Assembly (NCBI GenBank): GCA_905331475.1
Contig: CAJNYU010004302.1
Location: forward strand, 124,001 to 188,000
DNA from: Rotaria socialis
Taxonomy: Eukaryota > Rotifera > Eurotatoria > Philodinida > Philodinidae
Length of the DNA: 64,000 bases
Direction: 5' to 3'
Shown: positions 10,473-22,629 of the stretch, piece after piece
Layout of the letters: each line of letters opens with the position of its first letter
Numbering within the stretch: position 1 is the stretch's first letter
The notes under the pieces: generated by a model
Database searches by the model: none
What the model saw: the letters and a program-made list of their open reading frames with translations, nothing else
What the model was told of the DNA's origin: nothing
Translations under genes and position numbers: made by a program

Positions 10473-12775
10473 ATGAGAACTTTGTCTTGCACTGCCATCG
10501 TTCTCGTTCTATTCATGAGCGTTTTTGTCAACGGGGACTATTCTAAATCGTACGCAAAGCATCAACTATGGCGTTTGCGTCTCACTAACAATGCACAAAT
10601 TGCTAAAATAGCCGCCTTTAAACATATAGCTTATCTGTACGATATCGACTTTTGGTCGGAACACCTAAACATCTATGCACCAGTAAGTTCTTATTCAAGT
10701 GCGTTTCCCGCTATTAACAATTGATCAACGCAAGGTCATTTTTCTTGTTTTTCTTCTCAAATAGATTGATGCTCGTGTACCACCAGAAGCATTTAATTAT
10801 TTCGCTGATTTCTTGGTATCGGACGGCGTGAAAATCGAATATGTGATACATATGAATGACATCGGGGAAATAGTTGAGAGGCAAAGTATTATGCCCAAAA
10901 TATCTCGATCATCGTCAAAACTAAATGATTTTGCCTATGACACGTACCATACTCTAGAAGAGATTCATAGTTGGATTGATCAAATGACTTCGACTTATCC
11001 AGATATGGTTACACCGTTTACTGTTGGTAAATCGTACGAAAATCGAGATGTTAGAGGCTTTAAAATTTCATCAAGCAAAACAGCAGCTAAACACGATGGC
11101 ACCAAAGTTGCTGCAAAGAAGGCTGTCTGGTGGGACGGATGTTTGTTGTTGTTAGCTTTTTCAATCCTATCTGTTTACGACTTGATCCCTGTGTAGGTAT
11201 TCACTCTCGAGAATGGATCAGTTCAGCAACAGTCATCTACATTGCCTACTCTCTTTTGTCAAAGTACGGTCATGATTCGGATATCACTCATTTAGTTGAT
11301 CAATTCGATTATTATATTTTGCCTGTATTCAATGTTGACGGCTATGCATATACATGGACAACAGGTGAGACTTAACATTTGCACAGAGTAAATTTACTAG
11401 ACATTAAAAATTTGTTGCTTGTTCAAGATCGATTATGGCGTAAAACGCGTAGTCCAACATCGAATGCTTCTTGTTATGGCGTTGATCCCAATCGTAATTG
11501 GGATTATCATTGGTGTGAAAGTGAGTTTGTCACTTGACTATTGTTGTGCATTTATTTTCACATAACAATGATTGTAGATGGTGCTTCACAGGATCCTTGT
11601 TCGGATAGTTTCTGTGGTGATAAAGCATTTTCAGAAATTGAAGTAGCTCAAGTAGCAAAATTTATCATGGATCGCCAGGATACAATTGTGCACTACATCA
11701 ATTTTCATGCATTCTCACAATTGTGGATGTCAGCATGGGGTAAATTTCAAAGAAGACCGGCAGATAAAGCCGTTTGGCAGCCTCCAACTGTTTTAACTTG
11801 ATTTCCCGAAAAACGATATTAACGACTTTTTTGCCTCGGATAACCCACAGGTATCATGGAAAACTCCTTAATTCCTTCTTAAGTTCGCACCACTTTCTGG
11901 ATCTTATTTTTCATTGTTGATGCCCTCATGGAACAACTATTCGTTAAAATGTCGAGGTCTCTTTGAGTGTTGCGACAATGAAAAACGAGGTCCAGACAGT
12001 GGTTTGAACTTTATAGGTAGCAAAGGAGTATTTGGAACTCCTATTGTAATTTTCATAGGCCTCACTCTTAAATGTACAACTAAACCTGACTTTGTTTCGT
12101 GAACGAATAAATTGCTTTTTCGATGATAACTGTGGGTACTCGAGGCAAAAAAGTCGTTAATATTGTTTGTCGGAGAATCAAGTTGAAAACATTTAGGTGT
12201 ACCTAGCGGCCTTATCCGCTCTCCTCCTTTTCAGTTTCAATCTCATCGTTCCTAATTTTTCTTTCAGCTTATACAGCCACGCCACCGCCACACTTCAAAC
12301 TACAAGATGACGGCTCAATTCAAGCCGTCAATGCACTTCGTGCTGTACATGGTTTGTCTACTTTGAAATAGTCGCTGTTGTGAGACGAATTTTTTTCAAA
12401 TATAAAGGTACCCAATATCACCATGACAGTATTGCTCAAATTATCTACGTTGCATCGGGTAGTTCAATAGATTGGACGTATGGTGCATTAAATATCACAT
12501 TTAGCTATGGTGTTGAACTTCGTGATACTGGTAAGTTTAATTGAATAAGGTTGACCAACTATTAGTTCTATACTTTTTCAATAGGTACATTTGGATTTTT
12601 ACTGCCCGCCGATCAAATCATTCCGACTGGTGAAGAAACATTGGCTGCTCTATCAGCCCTACTTCGTTACATTGAAAAACATGTCTATGCAAGTGGTGGA
12701 ACCAGAACAGTGGCGCCCTGCTTGTATCAAGTGGGCTTTTTTATCTTTTCTTTGATATTAGCTATTGTTAGATAG
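10473..12775 (+). CDS. Zinc metallocarboxypeptidase, A-type (M14), C-terminal hydrophobic tail
   Basis: Eight exons in frame: 10473-10682, 10765-11140, 11197-11364, 11428-11520, 11578-11739, 12268-12351, 12408-12530 and 12585-12775 (about 468 residues). The chosen start gives a signal peptide ([21 protein letters not shown]), followed by an activation propeptide. Catalytic landmarks are all present: zinc ligands His and Glu in CIHSREW, the third His in NFHAFSQLW, substrate-binding Asn-Arg in GVDPNRNWD, the Tyr in [12 protein letters not shown], and the catalytic Glu in [13 protein letters not shown]. The specificity position is Ile in SSIDW, as in CPA, so it should remove hydrophobic C-terminal residues. 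The protein ends in a hydrophobic stretch ([14 protein letters not shown]), which suggests a GPI signal or membrane anchor. Intron 5 contains an inverted-repeat element. Confidence 0.92.
11749..12230. mobile_element. MITE with about 100-bp terminal inverted repeats, inside an intron
   Basis: The left arm (about 11749-11850) and right arm (about 12130-12230) are inverted copies. Examples are gataaagccg versus the complement of cggccttatc, and gacttttttgcctcg versus cgaggcaaaaaagtc. About 280 bp of unrelated AT-rich sequence lies between them, with no transposase. The element starts about nine bases after the splice donor at 11740 and ends before the polypyrimidine tract of the acceptor at 12267, so it sits wholly within the carboxypeptidase intron. 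I could not define an unambiguous target-site duplication. Confidence 0.75.
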
Positions 12776-13845
12776 CGATATCTAGCATAGAACCCATGTG
12801 AGAATTTCTACCATTGTAAGCTATTTTTAATTTGTTTACTGAAATATATTTATGGGGAAGAGTGGCTGTAAAGCACTTGCATATTGGGATTTTAATTATT
12901 TTCAAGCACGTACGGAGAGAATAGCTTGCAAAGCACGAAAAGGGTGTGGACGTGAATGAAGAAACAGGCATTTTTCATAGTCGACAACGTATTGGCCTAA
13001 TTATGAGTGATATTCTGCATGTGAAATAACTATTTGATTAAATACTTCATTGAAAAAAAAACAGTCATGAATATAAAGCTAAAATCTCAAAACCACTTCT
13101 TAGCAAGAAGCAACGAAAAACTACAGTTAATGAGCTTCTGAATTATTCGAATTGGGCTATTGATGAATGAAAAAGTATCCTATTTTGTAATGAAACACGT
13201 TTTGTAAAATTAAAACTAAGATACGGTGTGGAAACATTAAACGTTGAAATGAAGGTTGCCCACAAGTTGCAGCAATAGGAGCTTGTGGTCGTGTTGATTT
13301 CTGTTGCTATTATTGTCGAAAAAACGAACTGCTTCCGAATTTATAATGGGCGTGGGTGTATTTTTAACTCAACCACACCCACACCCATGTTAACGTATCT
13401 AAATGATCGAGATGCCACAGCAATAACTTAAATGACCCAAACGTTTATTTCAAACGAGATTTAAAAATTTAGAGAGCTGTTCTCGAGTGTTTTTGACTTG
13501 GTAAGCTAGACGTCAACTACTTTGCAATGATGATCATTCGGATCCAACCAGCGCCAACAAAACAATACCTGTATCTATCAATTATTTTCGGAGAGCAGAA
13601 AATTTTAATTTTAACAATAAACTATATGCTTTTTCACATATCTGTCTCTATGAAAATGTGCACTTTTCCGATAAAAAACGGCTGCTTTTCATAACTCATT
13701 TCAATCGAAAATTCCCCTATGGTAAAACCAGCACATGTGTTGAATTAATTCTCCGTCATATGTTGTTCGTAGATTTTTGTTGTTTGATCAAGAAAGAGAA
13801 CAGAACGCAAATATCTATCTTTTTTTTTGTTCTTTTCTCTCGTAG
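12776..13845. other. Intergenic stretch with a GC-rich hairpin
   Basis: No gene is supported, but the unidentified first exon of the PLAT-repeat gene may lie here. The feature seen is an inverted repeat at 13348-13387: gggcgtgggtgt pairs with acacccacaccc across a short AT-rich loop. It could be a transcription-factor site pair (CACCC boxes) or an RNA hairpin; the sequence alone does not decide. Confidence 0.45.
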
Positions 13846-16800
13846 CCAAACGAAGTCATCGCCAAGGTATTTTTCAAACTAATGGCAACTTAACAACAGC
13901 ACACTATCTTGACAAATACATTCAACAGATGGATGTCAAATACATTGGAGGCGATGTTCCATGGACGCTTCCATTTGGTGATCATTTTAATTCGTCCAGT
14001 TATGCTTCGTTCACTGATACAAATAAAACTAGTAAATACACAAATGAAGAATATATATGTTCGTATTATTGTGTTTCTTTAGACTTCAGTAATGCAAGCG
14101 ATTTAGAAATCATTGCTCGTCGATATGAATTCGAACCATTGTATTCAGTCAGCGAAAACCAAATACAGACAAAACCTCCGATTTGCAATACTAATACACA
14201 ATGGATGAATTCAGGCGTTCTATTTGCTGATAAAACAATAGAACCCTATGTCACCGGAATTCATCAAACAGGTTTTCTTAATATTTTCACAAAACAAAAT
14301 GCTGTTAATCAAGAAAAATTTATTTGTATAGATTTTTCTGACGATCACGGACATACATTTTGTTATCTATGCTCAATTAATCAACACCATCATGAACCAA
14401 CGAGACCACGCGATCAATCAAAAGTATATTGAATTTCGATAAAAAATGACATCAAAATTTTTTCCGCAATTTTTTAGCGACGAAAATTAATTCCCTACGA
14501 TAATCCAAAAGCGCTTCGAACTCGATCAGCATCGTTAGATCGAATTCCTCAAAATCCATCAAGATTGGATTCAATACCTTATCGATTCATTGTCCGAACT
14601 GGCACTAGAAAAAATAGTGGTACAAGAGCTCAAGTACGAAAAAGCGAAATTTACGAATCTCTTCTATTCATGGTTTCTTTTTTTAAAGATATTTTTATAT
14701 ATGTACGGAACTGAAAGAAATTGGACGTCGGTTAATTTGCATGCGCGTGCTAAAGGAAGCCCTGATGGTTTTCCAACTGGATCAGTACGAACGTTTTGTC
14801 TTCGAGGGCCTGATATTGGTCAATTACATTATTTAAATGTTAATGTAGGTTCAGTTATGAGTTATTTTCTATCGTTGATTTGTGCTATTTTCTTTTCTGC
14901 TCAAGCTTGTTGGTGCTCGTTCAGATAAAGAATGGTTTCTAAAAGAAATTGAAATAACGAATCTAGACACATCTGTTAGTTGGCTATGTGAATTTAACTG
15001 TTGGCTACCGAAAAAACCTGACGAAGAAAATGGCCCCATAAGATCAACTGTTCAACCAAAACGAAAGTCACCTACAAGACAACCAGATATTCCAATCGAT
15101 AGTCTCTCCGGTAATATTTATATTTTTTTTAAATGATTTATTTATGATCTTTTTTCTTTCTAGTTTATATATTACAAGTTCGTACTGGTGGAAAGCCTTT
15201 TGCTGGTACTGATTCAAATATTCAAGTTACTATTCGTGGATCAACAAGTCAAACGCAAAAATTAGCATTAACAAGTGCTCGAGCAAATCTATTCGAACAA
15301 AATCAAGTAGATACATTTGCGATTGTCGGATGGGATATTGGGGATTTAGCTGAAATAACGTAATTTCATCATAGTCTTTTAATACATGATGATTTCGTTT
15401 TTATTTTACTATATCTCTAGTGTCGAATCGGATAAAAGTCAATTAGCAGCTGATTGGGATCTTCAAGAAATGGCAATGTGGAAGATCGTACCTAATGCAG
15501 ATAATAACCATTCAATGGTTTATTTTCCATTCAATACTTGGCTGGGAAAATCAAAGAGTAAATTAAAAGCAAAAAGAGAAACATATCCATCTACTGATCA
15601 TCATATCAATGGTAACGAGATTTTCGTTTCTACGGAAAGAAATACTAATTCGTTTTGTTTATGATATCTATAGGACCTATATGTTATCATATAGTAGTCA
15701 AAACTGGTAAAGATTTCGGAGCTGGTACAGATGCAAATGTATTTATAATTATCTATGGTAAAAGCGGACGAACGTGCGTTCATCTTCTTGATAATAAGTT
15801 AAAAAATGATTTTGAAGCCAATAGAACATCAGAATTCACTGTAAGTCGGATAATATATTTACTGATGTTATGATTGAGATTCGTAAGAATTTTGTTGTAT
15901 TCGAGAATCCCGACACACTCCTGTCATAAAAACAGCCTATTTATTCGGTATCAAAATTCAAGCTGTCCTCTTTACAGATAAATTCAAAAAATGTCAGCCG
16001 GCTCGAGTGCGAAATTCGACTCGCCACTTTTTCTTCATCATTAGAATTCGTTTTGAAGGTAATCCGTAGCTCCTGATTATGCTCTATTTCGTCTAGATCA
16101 TGGATATCGATGTTGGAAAAATCGATCGAATAAAAGTCTGGCATGATAATAGTGGCGTCGGCGCGGCTTGGCTACTTGACTCGATAGTAGTTCGTAAAAA
16201 ATACTCAACCTGCCGTTCAATAGCAGACATATTCGTTCAACGTCTTGAAACCATAAGTCACGCTTTATATCGGAAAACATTTGAACAAGTAAAAAAAGAT
16301 TATGCTTTACGATTGTCGTCAACAAAAGAAAACGCATCACGTTCAAGTGATCGACGAAGTGCGAAATCAAGAGACTATGATGATTTAGCAAGTAGCCGTG
16401 GTATTTTACGTAGTCCAATTGTAAATGATAAAGGAAATTTAAATAAAAAAGTGACATGGGACGAGCAAAGCTTAGGTTCACAAGATGACCCATTTTCAAT
16501 CAATACAAAACGAATGAGAAACATGCAACAAACAATCGAAAAATCACGTCGAACCAGCGCTTCACCGCCTCAAATGGAAAGTGGCCATTTTGAACATACT
16601 GCCTATTGGATATCGTCGCATAGTTACGATGATAAAAAATGGCACATTACCTCCATCGAAGAACTGAATCAATTAGATTTAGACCAATCAACACGCAATG
16701 CACTCTTAGTCGATCGTGCAGCAGCAAATCCTAAAATAAAAACTCCAATCAATGAAAAGGATGATGATGTTTATGAGTTTGAAGCTAAATCGTGGCTAAA

Positions 16801-17546
16801 GAAAGATAAAGACAACAGTAAACCTGAAGTAATCCTTACACCAAAATCAGTTCAATTATCAACAACGACAAAGAAATCATCAACCGAGATGAAAAGCGAT
16901 TTACAAAAACGACCGAGTTCATCTCTATCAAAAACATCGTCTGACCATCGTCCGGATAAGCCCATTGAGCGCGATTCGAAACTTTCATCGCAATTTGATC
17001 TAGGTCCATTAGAGAGATCGCCTAGAGGTTTAGGATCATTAGATCGGCAATTACGTGATATATCAAAAACACAATTTGATGATTCACAACGAACTGATAA
17101 AAAACATGTAAGCGCACCGAAACGAGAGGAAGAATCTTTCAGTGATAAATATCATCGGTCACCCTCGTCACCTCATAGCAACACTAGTATAAAAATTCCA
17201 TCAGCAAACGAACGAGAATTATTATCGAAAGCTTCCAATGAATCCGCTCATCGTTCTCGTTCAGCCATTTCTTCCTTGATCAATACACCGCTTTCAACAC
17301 TACCGACTCAACCATTAAAATCACCGAGATCTAGTAAAGAACCAATCAGTAATCGAGATTTATCGGACCGAATGCCAACTGAATCGACATCGAAAGTAGT
17401 CGCACGTACTACTGTTGAGAGACCATCACATAAAACAACTCGAAGTAAGTTCGCATTGTTAATCATATTTTATGATTGTAATATTTCTTTCTTAAGGTCA
17501 AGTCTATAGCTCAGCGTATGGCACTACACCGGCGGACGATTTTTAA
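13846..17546 (+). CDS. PLAT-repeat protein, LOXHD1-like (5' exon not found)
   Basis: Ten visible exons keep frame: 13846-14423, 14478-14633, 14689-14844, 14906-15110, 15164-15359, 15421-15611, 15674-15840, 15978-16058, 16097-17444 and 17497-17546, about 1,040 residues. The 5' end opens at a splice acceptor, so at least one upstream exon is missing. After a unique region of about 200 residues come three PLAT/LH2 domains. Each starts with the typical beta strand: YRFIVRTGTRKNSGTRAQIF, VYILQVRTGGKPFAGTDSNI and CYHIVVKTGKDFGAGTDANV. The third ends KIDRIKVWHDNSGVGAAWLLD, a near-consensus PLAT ending. PLAT domains bind lipid or protein partners at membranes, and LOXHD1 is built wholly of them. The C-terminal 430 residues are Ser/Lys/Arg/Asp-rich and disordered, unlike LOXHD1, and end SSAYGTTPADDF. 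Confidence 0.82.
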
Positions 17547-18870
17547 CTGATATTTTCCATTCATGCTGTATAATTTTCTATATCGAATCGATGTTTTTTT
17601 TTAAATATTTAATAGCCATGTTTGGGTGCTTGCATTGTGTTTTTTTTTTAATAATAAATTTTTTTTGATTATAAGATATTTTGTGTGAAAATACAAGAAT
17701 AGCGCATTGTGTAATTCCCATGAGATTGAAATGTGAACCACAGAGAGTTTATTTGAGAATACGGCTAGAAATGCGCAAAACGAGCAGTTCTTTTTTGTTC
17801 GATGTTTGAACAGCAACGATTGCAGCTAGATTCATAAGCCAATAAAAGGTACTGTTCGCGATTTTGATGTCATTCAATACGAATCTCTTAAATTAATTTT
17901 TGTGATTGGTTTTGCTCTCGATTGAACTCCTGCTTTGCTTTCCGAAAGACGTACTAATCGATAAATACAATGGATCCTGGTTTAGCCTCAATCATATTCT
18001 TGACATTTGACCGTACGATGAATCGACAAAAAAATTATTTCAGTTTTTTTACTAGTTGCACTGTTTCATTCGTACTGTGACGCGTTACTCTTCTAATTAT
18101 TTTTATCCGGATTACATATTTATATGAATTTCTGAAGCACTATTAACGAAAACACTATTTCATATAGCATTCGTGAATAATTATGATACCCCGCTTGCAA
18201 AATTTACAATAGATACGGCTTGTATCTTTTCAAGGTAAAACAAAGATAGAAAAAATAGCCATTAGTATGTTTCCTAATGAGAAAGATTCATTGGCAAACT
18301 TATCTATTGAGATAGTTAAGACTTGAAGTTCAATGGCATTCACTATTAAATGGCAAAAATAATCCAATGTATTGTACGTAGAAGTATGATACAGTCTCGG
18401 TCATTCTGTGTAGAATAATATCTCGGACTGAATTCGTTCGTTTATAAAATATGCGCATGTTAAATTTTTCTTAAATTCCAACAAGATGATTGACATTATT
18501 AATTGTCTTCGAGGATAATCACGTTTCATCATTAGAACCAAGATCTTTTCTCATCTTAATCATACGTCTAGTACTTCATAAAAGTAAAACAGTAGACTAT
18601 CAACGATAGAAAAGTAATTGCTTGAAATGATTATGATGATAACAACGTTATATGAGCACGTCTTCCCTGTATATTATCCCACACTTTATTATTTACGATT
18701 TCTTTCTCTTCTTCTTTTTTTTTCATCTCCCCTTTTTGGTTTTTTTTCTTCTTCTGTTTCTCTTCAAAAGAAATTACCAGAGGAAAAATCTGAGCTTTTC
18801 ACAATTGTCTTGTTTATACAAGCATTTATATTTTTTTCTTGTAAATGATCTCCATGTGGTTCCTTATTGC
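17547..18870. other. Intergenic stretch
   Basis: AT-rich with a long T/C-rich tract at about 18700-18770 just before the next gene. A 76-codon and a longer open frame cross this tract, but their translations are poly-Phe/Leu runs typical of pyrimidine-rich DNA. No other element was recognised. Confidence 0.5.
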
Positions 18871-20817
18871 ATGTCGAGTGTTACTTTCATATTAATTATT
18901 CTAATTAATAATATCCACCAAACAAGTACTATTAGCCAATGTGATCTATTGAATGCTATTGATATACAATCAGCTACCTACAGTCATTCATTAATTTTAC
19001 GTGTACAACCGATATATTCATCGGAAACAAGCGAAAAAGCGATTGCTGTAACTGAAGTTCTAGTGCGTGAAGTAATCAAACTTTCAAATATTAGTTATCA
19101 TAAAATTAAAATGAATGATATTATTCTTGTACGCACCGATAGTGATCTCGAAGAATTACTCGATGATTCATGTTGGTATTTACTTCGAATAACGACAATC
19201 GATATTATACTTTTTCATAATGAAACAAATACAAATGAATTCGATTTACGATATCCACCAATGGAATCAACATTGTATGTTCGACAAAATATTGATGCTG
19301 TTATGAATTATGGTAAACAAAAAGTTCAATGTTGCACTTGTTCTGCGATAACTCTTTTTTTTCACCGAGAGAAATCTTTATGAATTCAATCGGAAACCTT
19401 TAACAAAGAAAGAATTGTTCTAATATTTCCGTTGTGAGAAAATCAATTGATAGCTAAATTTATTATGTATTCAAAAGAATACAATTGAAAATTTATTTCT
19501 TTTCTATTTAGACACTTATTCACCGCAAGTTATTATTAAAACTCAAATTGATAAACCGATTGAATTAAATAGCTATTCTCTGCAATGCAATGCGCGTGGT
19601 AATCCACTTCCGCACTTATTATGGAGTAGAAATAATCAAAGATCAGATTATTATCCATCAATGAAAGATTGTAAAACGCTGTGTCGAATTTATTCGATTC
19701 AAAATGAGTAAAATAAAAGCATTTTATTCGCTTGTCTTTTCTTTCTACTGATAAACAATTGATATTTAGATATGTATCGATTTTATATTTTCAAGCATTA
19801 ACAAGTGCCGATAGCGGCATTTATGTTTGTCGTAAGAGAGTCTTTTGTCAGTTTATTATTCATAGAAACTTTTTATTTATTAGATGCAGAAAATGCAATA
19901 AACTATACGATGACTAGCGTCTATATAGACATCGATCAGACTAATACAATAAATCGGTCGAATATAAATGTGACTTGTGCCACTTTAAAATATTGTCATC
20001 ATCGAGGTCAATGCATTGCTGATGATCATCAATGGAAATGTTTGTTAGTAATTAAGCGTTTTTAATCTCTTGAAAGAAAATCATATTGATTGGCTATAGT
20101 AAAGATTTTTCTGTTCAATAGATGTGACAATCAATTTACTGGTGAACGCTGTGAAATCAATTATGGCGATATAATAAAAAAGCAAAATAGTAAAATAATT
20201 AGTAAACGATGACTTATTTTAATGGTTTTTGTTTTTCAGATACGATTCATGTTATCAAATATTGGGTATTAGTTGGTGGTATTCTCATTCTTGGCTTTAT
20301 TTTTATATTACTTGCTCTTATCGCTTGCTTTTATGCAAGACGTAAGAGAATAAAACGCAACAATCTTACTGTATCAAAACGGATCACTAATGGAAAGACC
20401 CTTAAAAATGAATTAATCGAACACATCAATAAATCGCAAACACAACAATCATTATCAATGCCTATTGTTCGTTTAGTAAATGATCGTTCTATATTAAGAA
20501 AACAATCTGCATTAATAGCATCGGACAATTATGATGACGAAGATGATGGTCATTATCAACATGAGAAGAATTCAAATGGTTGCTCTAGGTCAATAGATGA
20601 AGAATGCAATGCATTAAATATGAATAACATTAGAGAATCGAGTTTTGAAACAACGACTCATAATTTGATTCTGTCCGAAGGTTATTTAGAATCCGATCGA
20701 CCCGATGCTCAATCCGGTTTAATAAGACCTTTAAGTAAACGGGCAGATTCATCAAAACGCCATAAAAAATATATTTCGTCTCGAAATCGACTTCTTGCAT
20801 CGCGATCAACTGATTAA
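18871..20817 (+). CDS. Neuregulin-like EGF ligand (Ig + EGF + TM)
   Basis: Six exons in frame: 18871-19312, 19512-19707, 19770-19831, 19884-20043, 20122-20201 and 20240-20817, about 505 residues. A signal peptide starts at the chosen Met (MSSVTFILIILINN). Residues about 25-147 form a beta-rich domain that resembles, from memory of the family, the segment preceding the Ig domain in type II neuregulin; note YPPMES. An Ig domain follows, with its Cys pair at SLQCNARG and SGIYVCHAEN. The EGF domain is complete: C-x5-C-x5-C-x8-C-x-C-x7-C, reading CATLKYCHHRGQC...WKCLCDNQFTGERC. A membrane segment (about 321-343), a basic stop-transfer (RRKRIKR) and a Ser/Asp-rich cytoplasmic tail follow. Such proteins are shed to activate EGFR/ErbB receptors. 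An alternative is another Ig-EGF adhesion protein. Confidence 0.78.
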
Positions 20818-22629
20818 CAAACAATAGAATTCGACTTTCAATTGTTGTTTTGTTTTCATATGTGTATTTGTTGTTCTACATTAGTTCAAATTATAAGTTC
20901 AAAAACGCAAAATTGTTGTTGTCCGATTGTAAAGAAATATAAGAAATCAGTACAATTGAGTTGCATTGAGATTTGTTCAAACATAATTTACAGATCGCTA
21001 ACAGGCAGTTGCATAACTCCTGAATTATTAGTTTTACGAAATTTTTTTCCGAGTCTAATCAACGTATACAAATGTGTGAAATCGAAAAAAAGCATACATA
21101 TCGTTTTTATTGATCAGCGAATACTTCCATATTTTCGAAGCAATAGCGGCTCCAGCATTCTTGTTAAAACTGAATCTCAGTTTCGAAGTGATATCGGACC
21201 CGAATGATACATTTTTTTTAGCAGCGCCATCTCTCTCTCTTTTGAAGTATTTGGCTTTTTTTAATTAAATCGAAATCTACATCACCGAATTTCGAATTTC
21301 ATCAAAAAACTGATGCTTCCATTCACGAGGTGTCAATATGTTGAATTGTTGCGGCATTGCGCAAAATTGTTTTTTGAAAGAATTTGTCACTTGGATTCAT
21401 GATCACGTTCCATAAGTTGCATCTTAATCCCACGCTCCAAAGCTGTGATTCGCTATTGTTTTGAAGAGAACTTTCGAGAATACACATCACTTGTTTGGAT
21501 AGGTGCCGAGAAAAATACTTCACATGAGATTCAATAGAGTAAATTATTTTCATCACTCTGAAGATCTTCAACGATCAGTAATGCTAAAAGATTAATCTCG
21601 AAAAGCTTGCTTCGATGTAAAAAATAAACACTAATCCGATTACATCTTGTCCTTGAGCTTTGCACTAATGTCTATTTTCAGCCACGTCGTTTGCTAGAAC
21701 GATTCGTAATCGATGAATTCAGTATTGATAAAAACAAAAGATTTTTTTTCTTCAGACTACATTTTCGATGAATATTAGAAAAAAAATACTTGATTTTGTA
21801 TTGGTCGAATATAAATTAAGAAACGCTAAACGTTAACGAAACATTCAGTCAAGCATGCAGCTCAATCTTAAAATGCATCGATTAGATTCTAGCATTTGTA
21901 ATATTTTCTCACACTAATTTCTTGATCACGTATCGTTGTTGTCTTCAAAACAGACAATTATCGTTGTTCGCATCGATTGCATGATAAATCACAGAATTGA
22001 ATTATTTTTATGAATCTATATATTTACTACAATAAAGAATGCAAACTGTGATGCTAATTTCATATTTGTTAAGTGTTGCTTTTACTGGAAAATTCTCCTT
22101 TTTTTCTTTTTTTCTTAAATGTATGACGAATCAGTCCAAGTAGCTGCCAATTGAACTTGTCACCAATGCCAAGCAAACGTCGACAATTTAGTTATATAAA
22201 AAAAAGAAGTTTGTTATTGTTAGTATCCTTGATTGGGACGTTCTGGTTTGTTATTATTGGATGAAGCTGCACGTTCTCTAGTTTGCGACTATGAACAGAT
22301 TCTATTAACGCTTGCCTTGTTCAATATGACTTGCACGCCTGTCTGCACACGCTCGTACGATGTGTGGAAAAAAAACAAACGAGAAAAATATTTCATGCCT
22401 CTTTTTGCTTTCATTCTTCCTTCTTGTCCCGGACGTTGAAGAAAACTTGTTCGTCATGATCGACAAAAGAAAAAAGAAACTAGACGCGAACGTTTCTAAT
22501 CTTTTATGAGATGTGACGTGCGCTTGTCCTTATTCTCCGCATAGTCGCCTTTTCCTATTATTCGTTCATTCTTTTTGTCGTGTCGGTAAATGTTGAACCG
22601 ATAGAGATGATATTTATGTTGTTTATCCC
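20818..22629. other. Intergenic stretch
   Basis: The first few hundred bases are probably the 3' untranslated region of the neuregulin-like gene. A 121-codon open frame at 20842-21207 lies in it but has no domain signature. No RNA gene, repeat array or terminal repeat was recognised in the rest. Confidence 0.45.

Noticed and set aside
18652-18870. Upstream extension of the neuregulin-like frame
   Set aside because: The added residues are Phe/Leu runs from a pyrimidine tract, and a good signal peptide starts at the downstream Met (18871).
20842-21207. 121-codon plus-strand frame after the neuregulin-like gene
   Set aside because: Directly follows the stop codon, has no recognisable domain and fits a 3' untranslated region.
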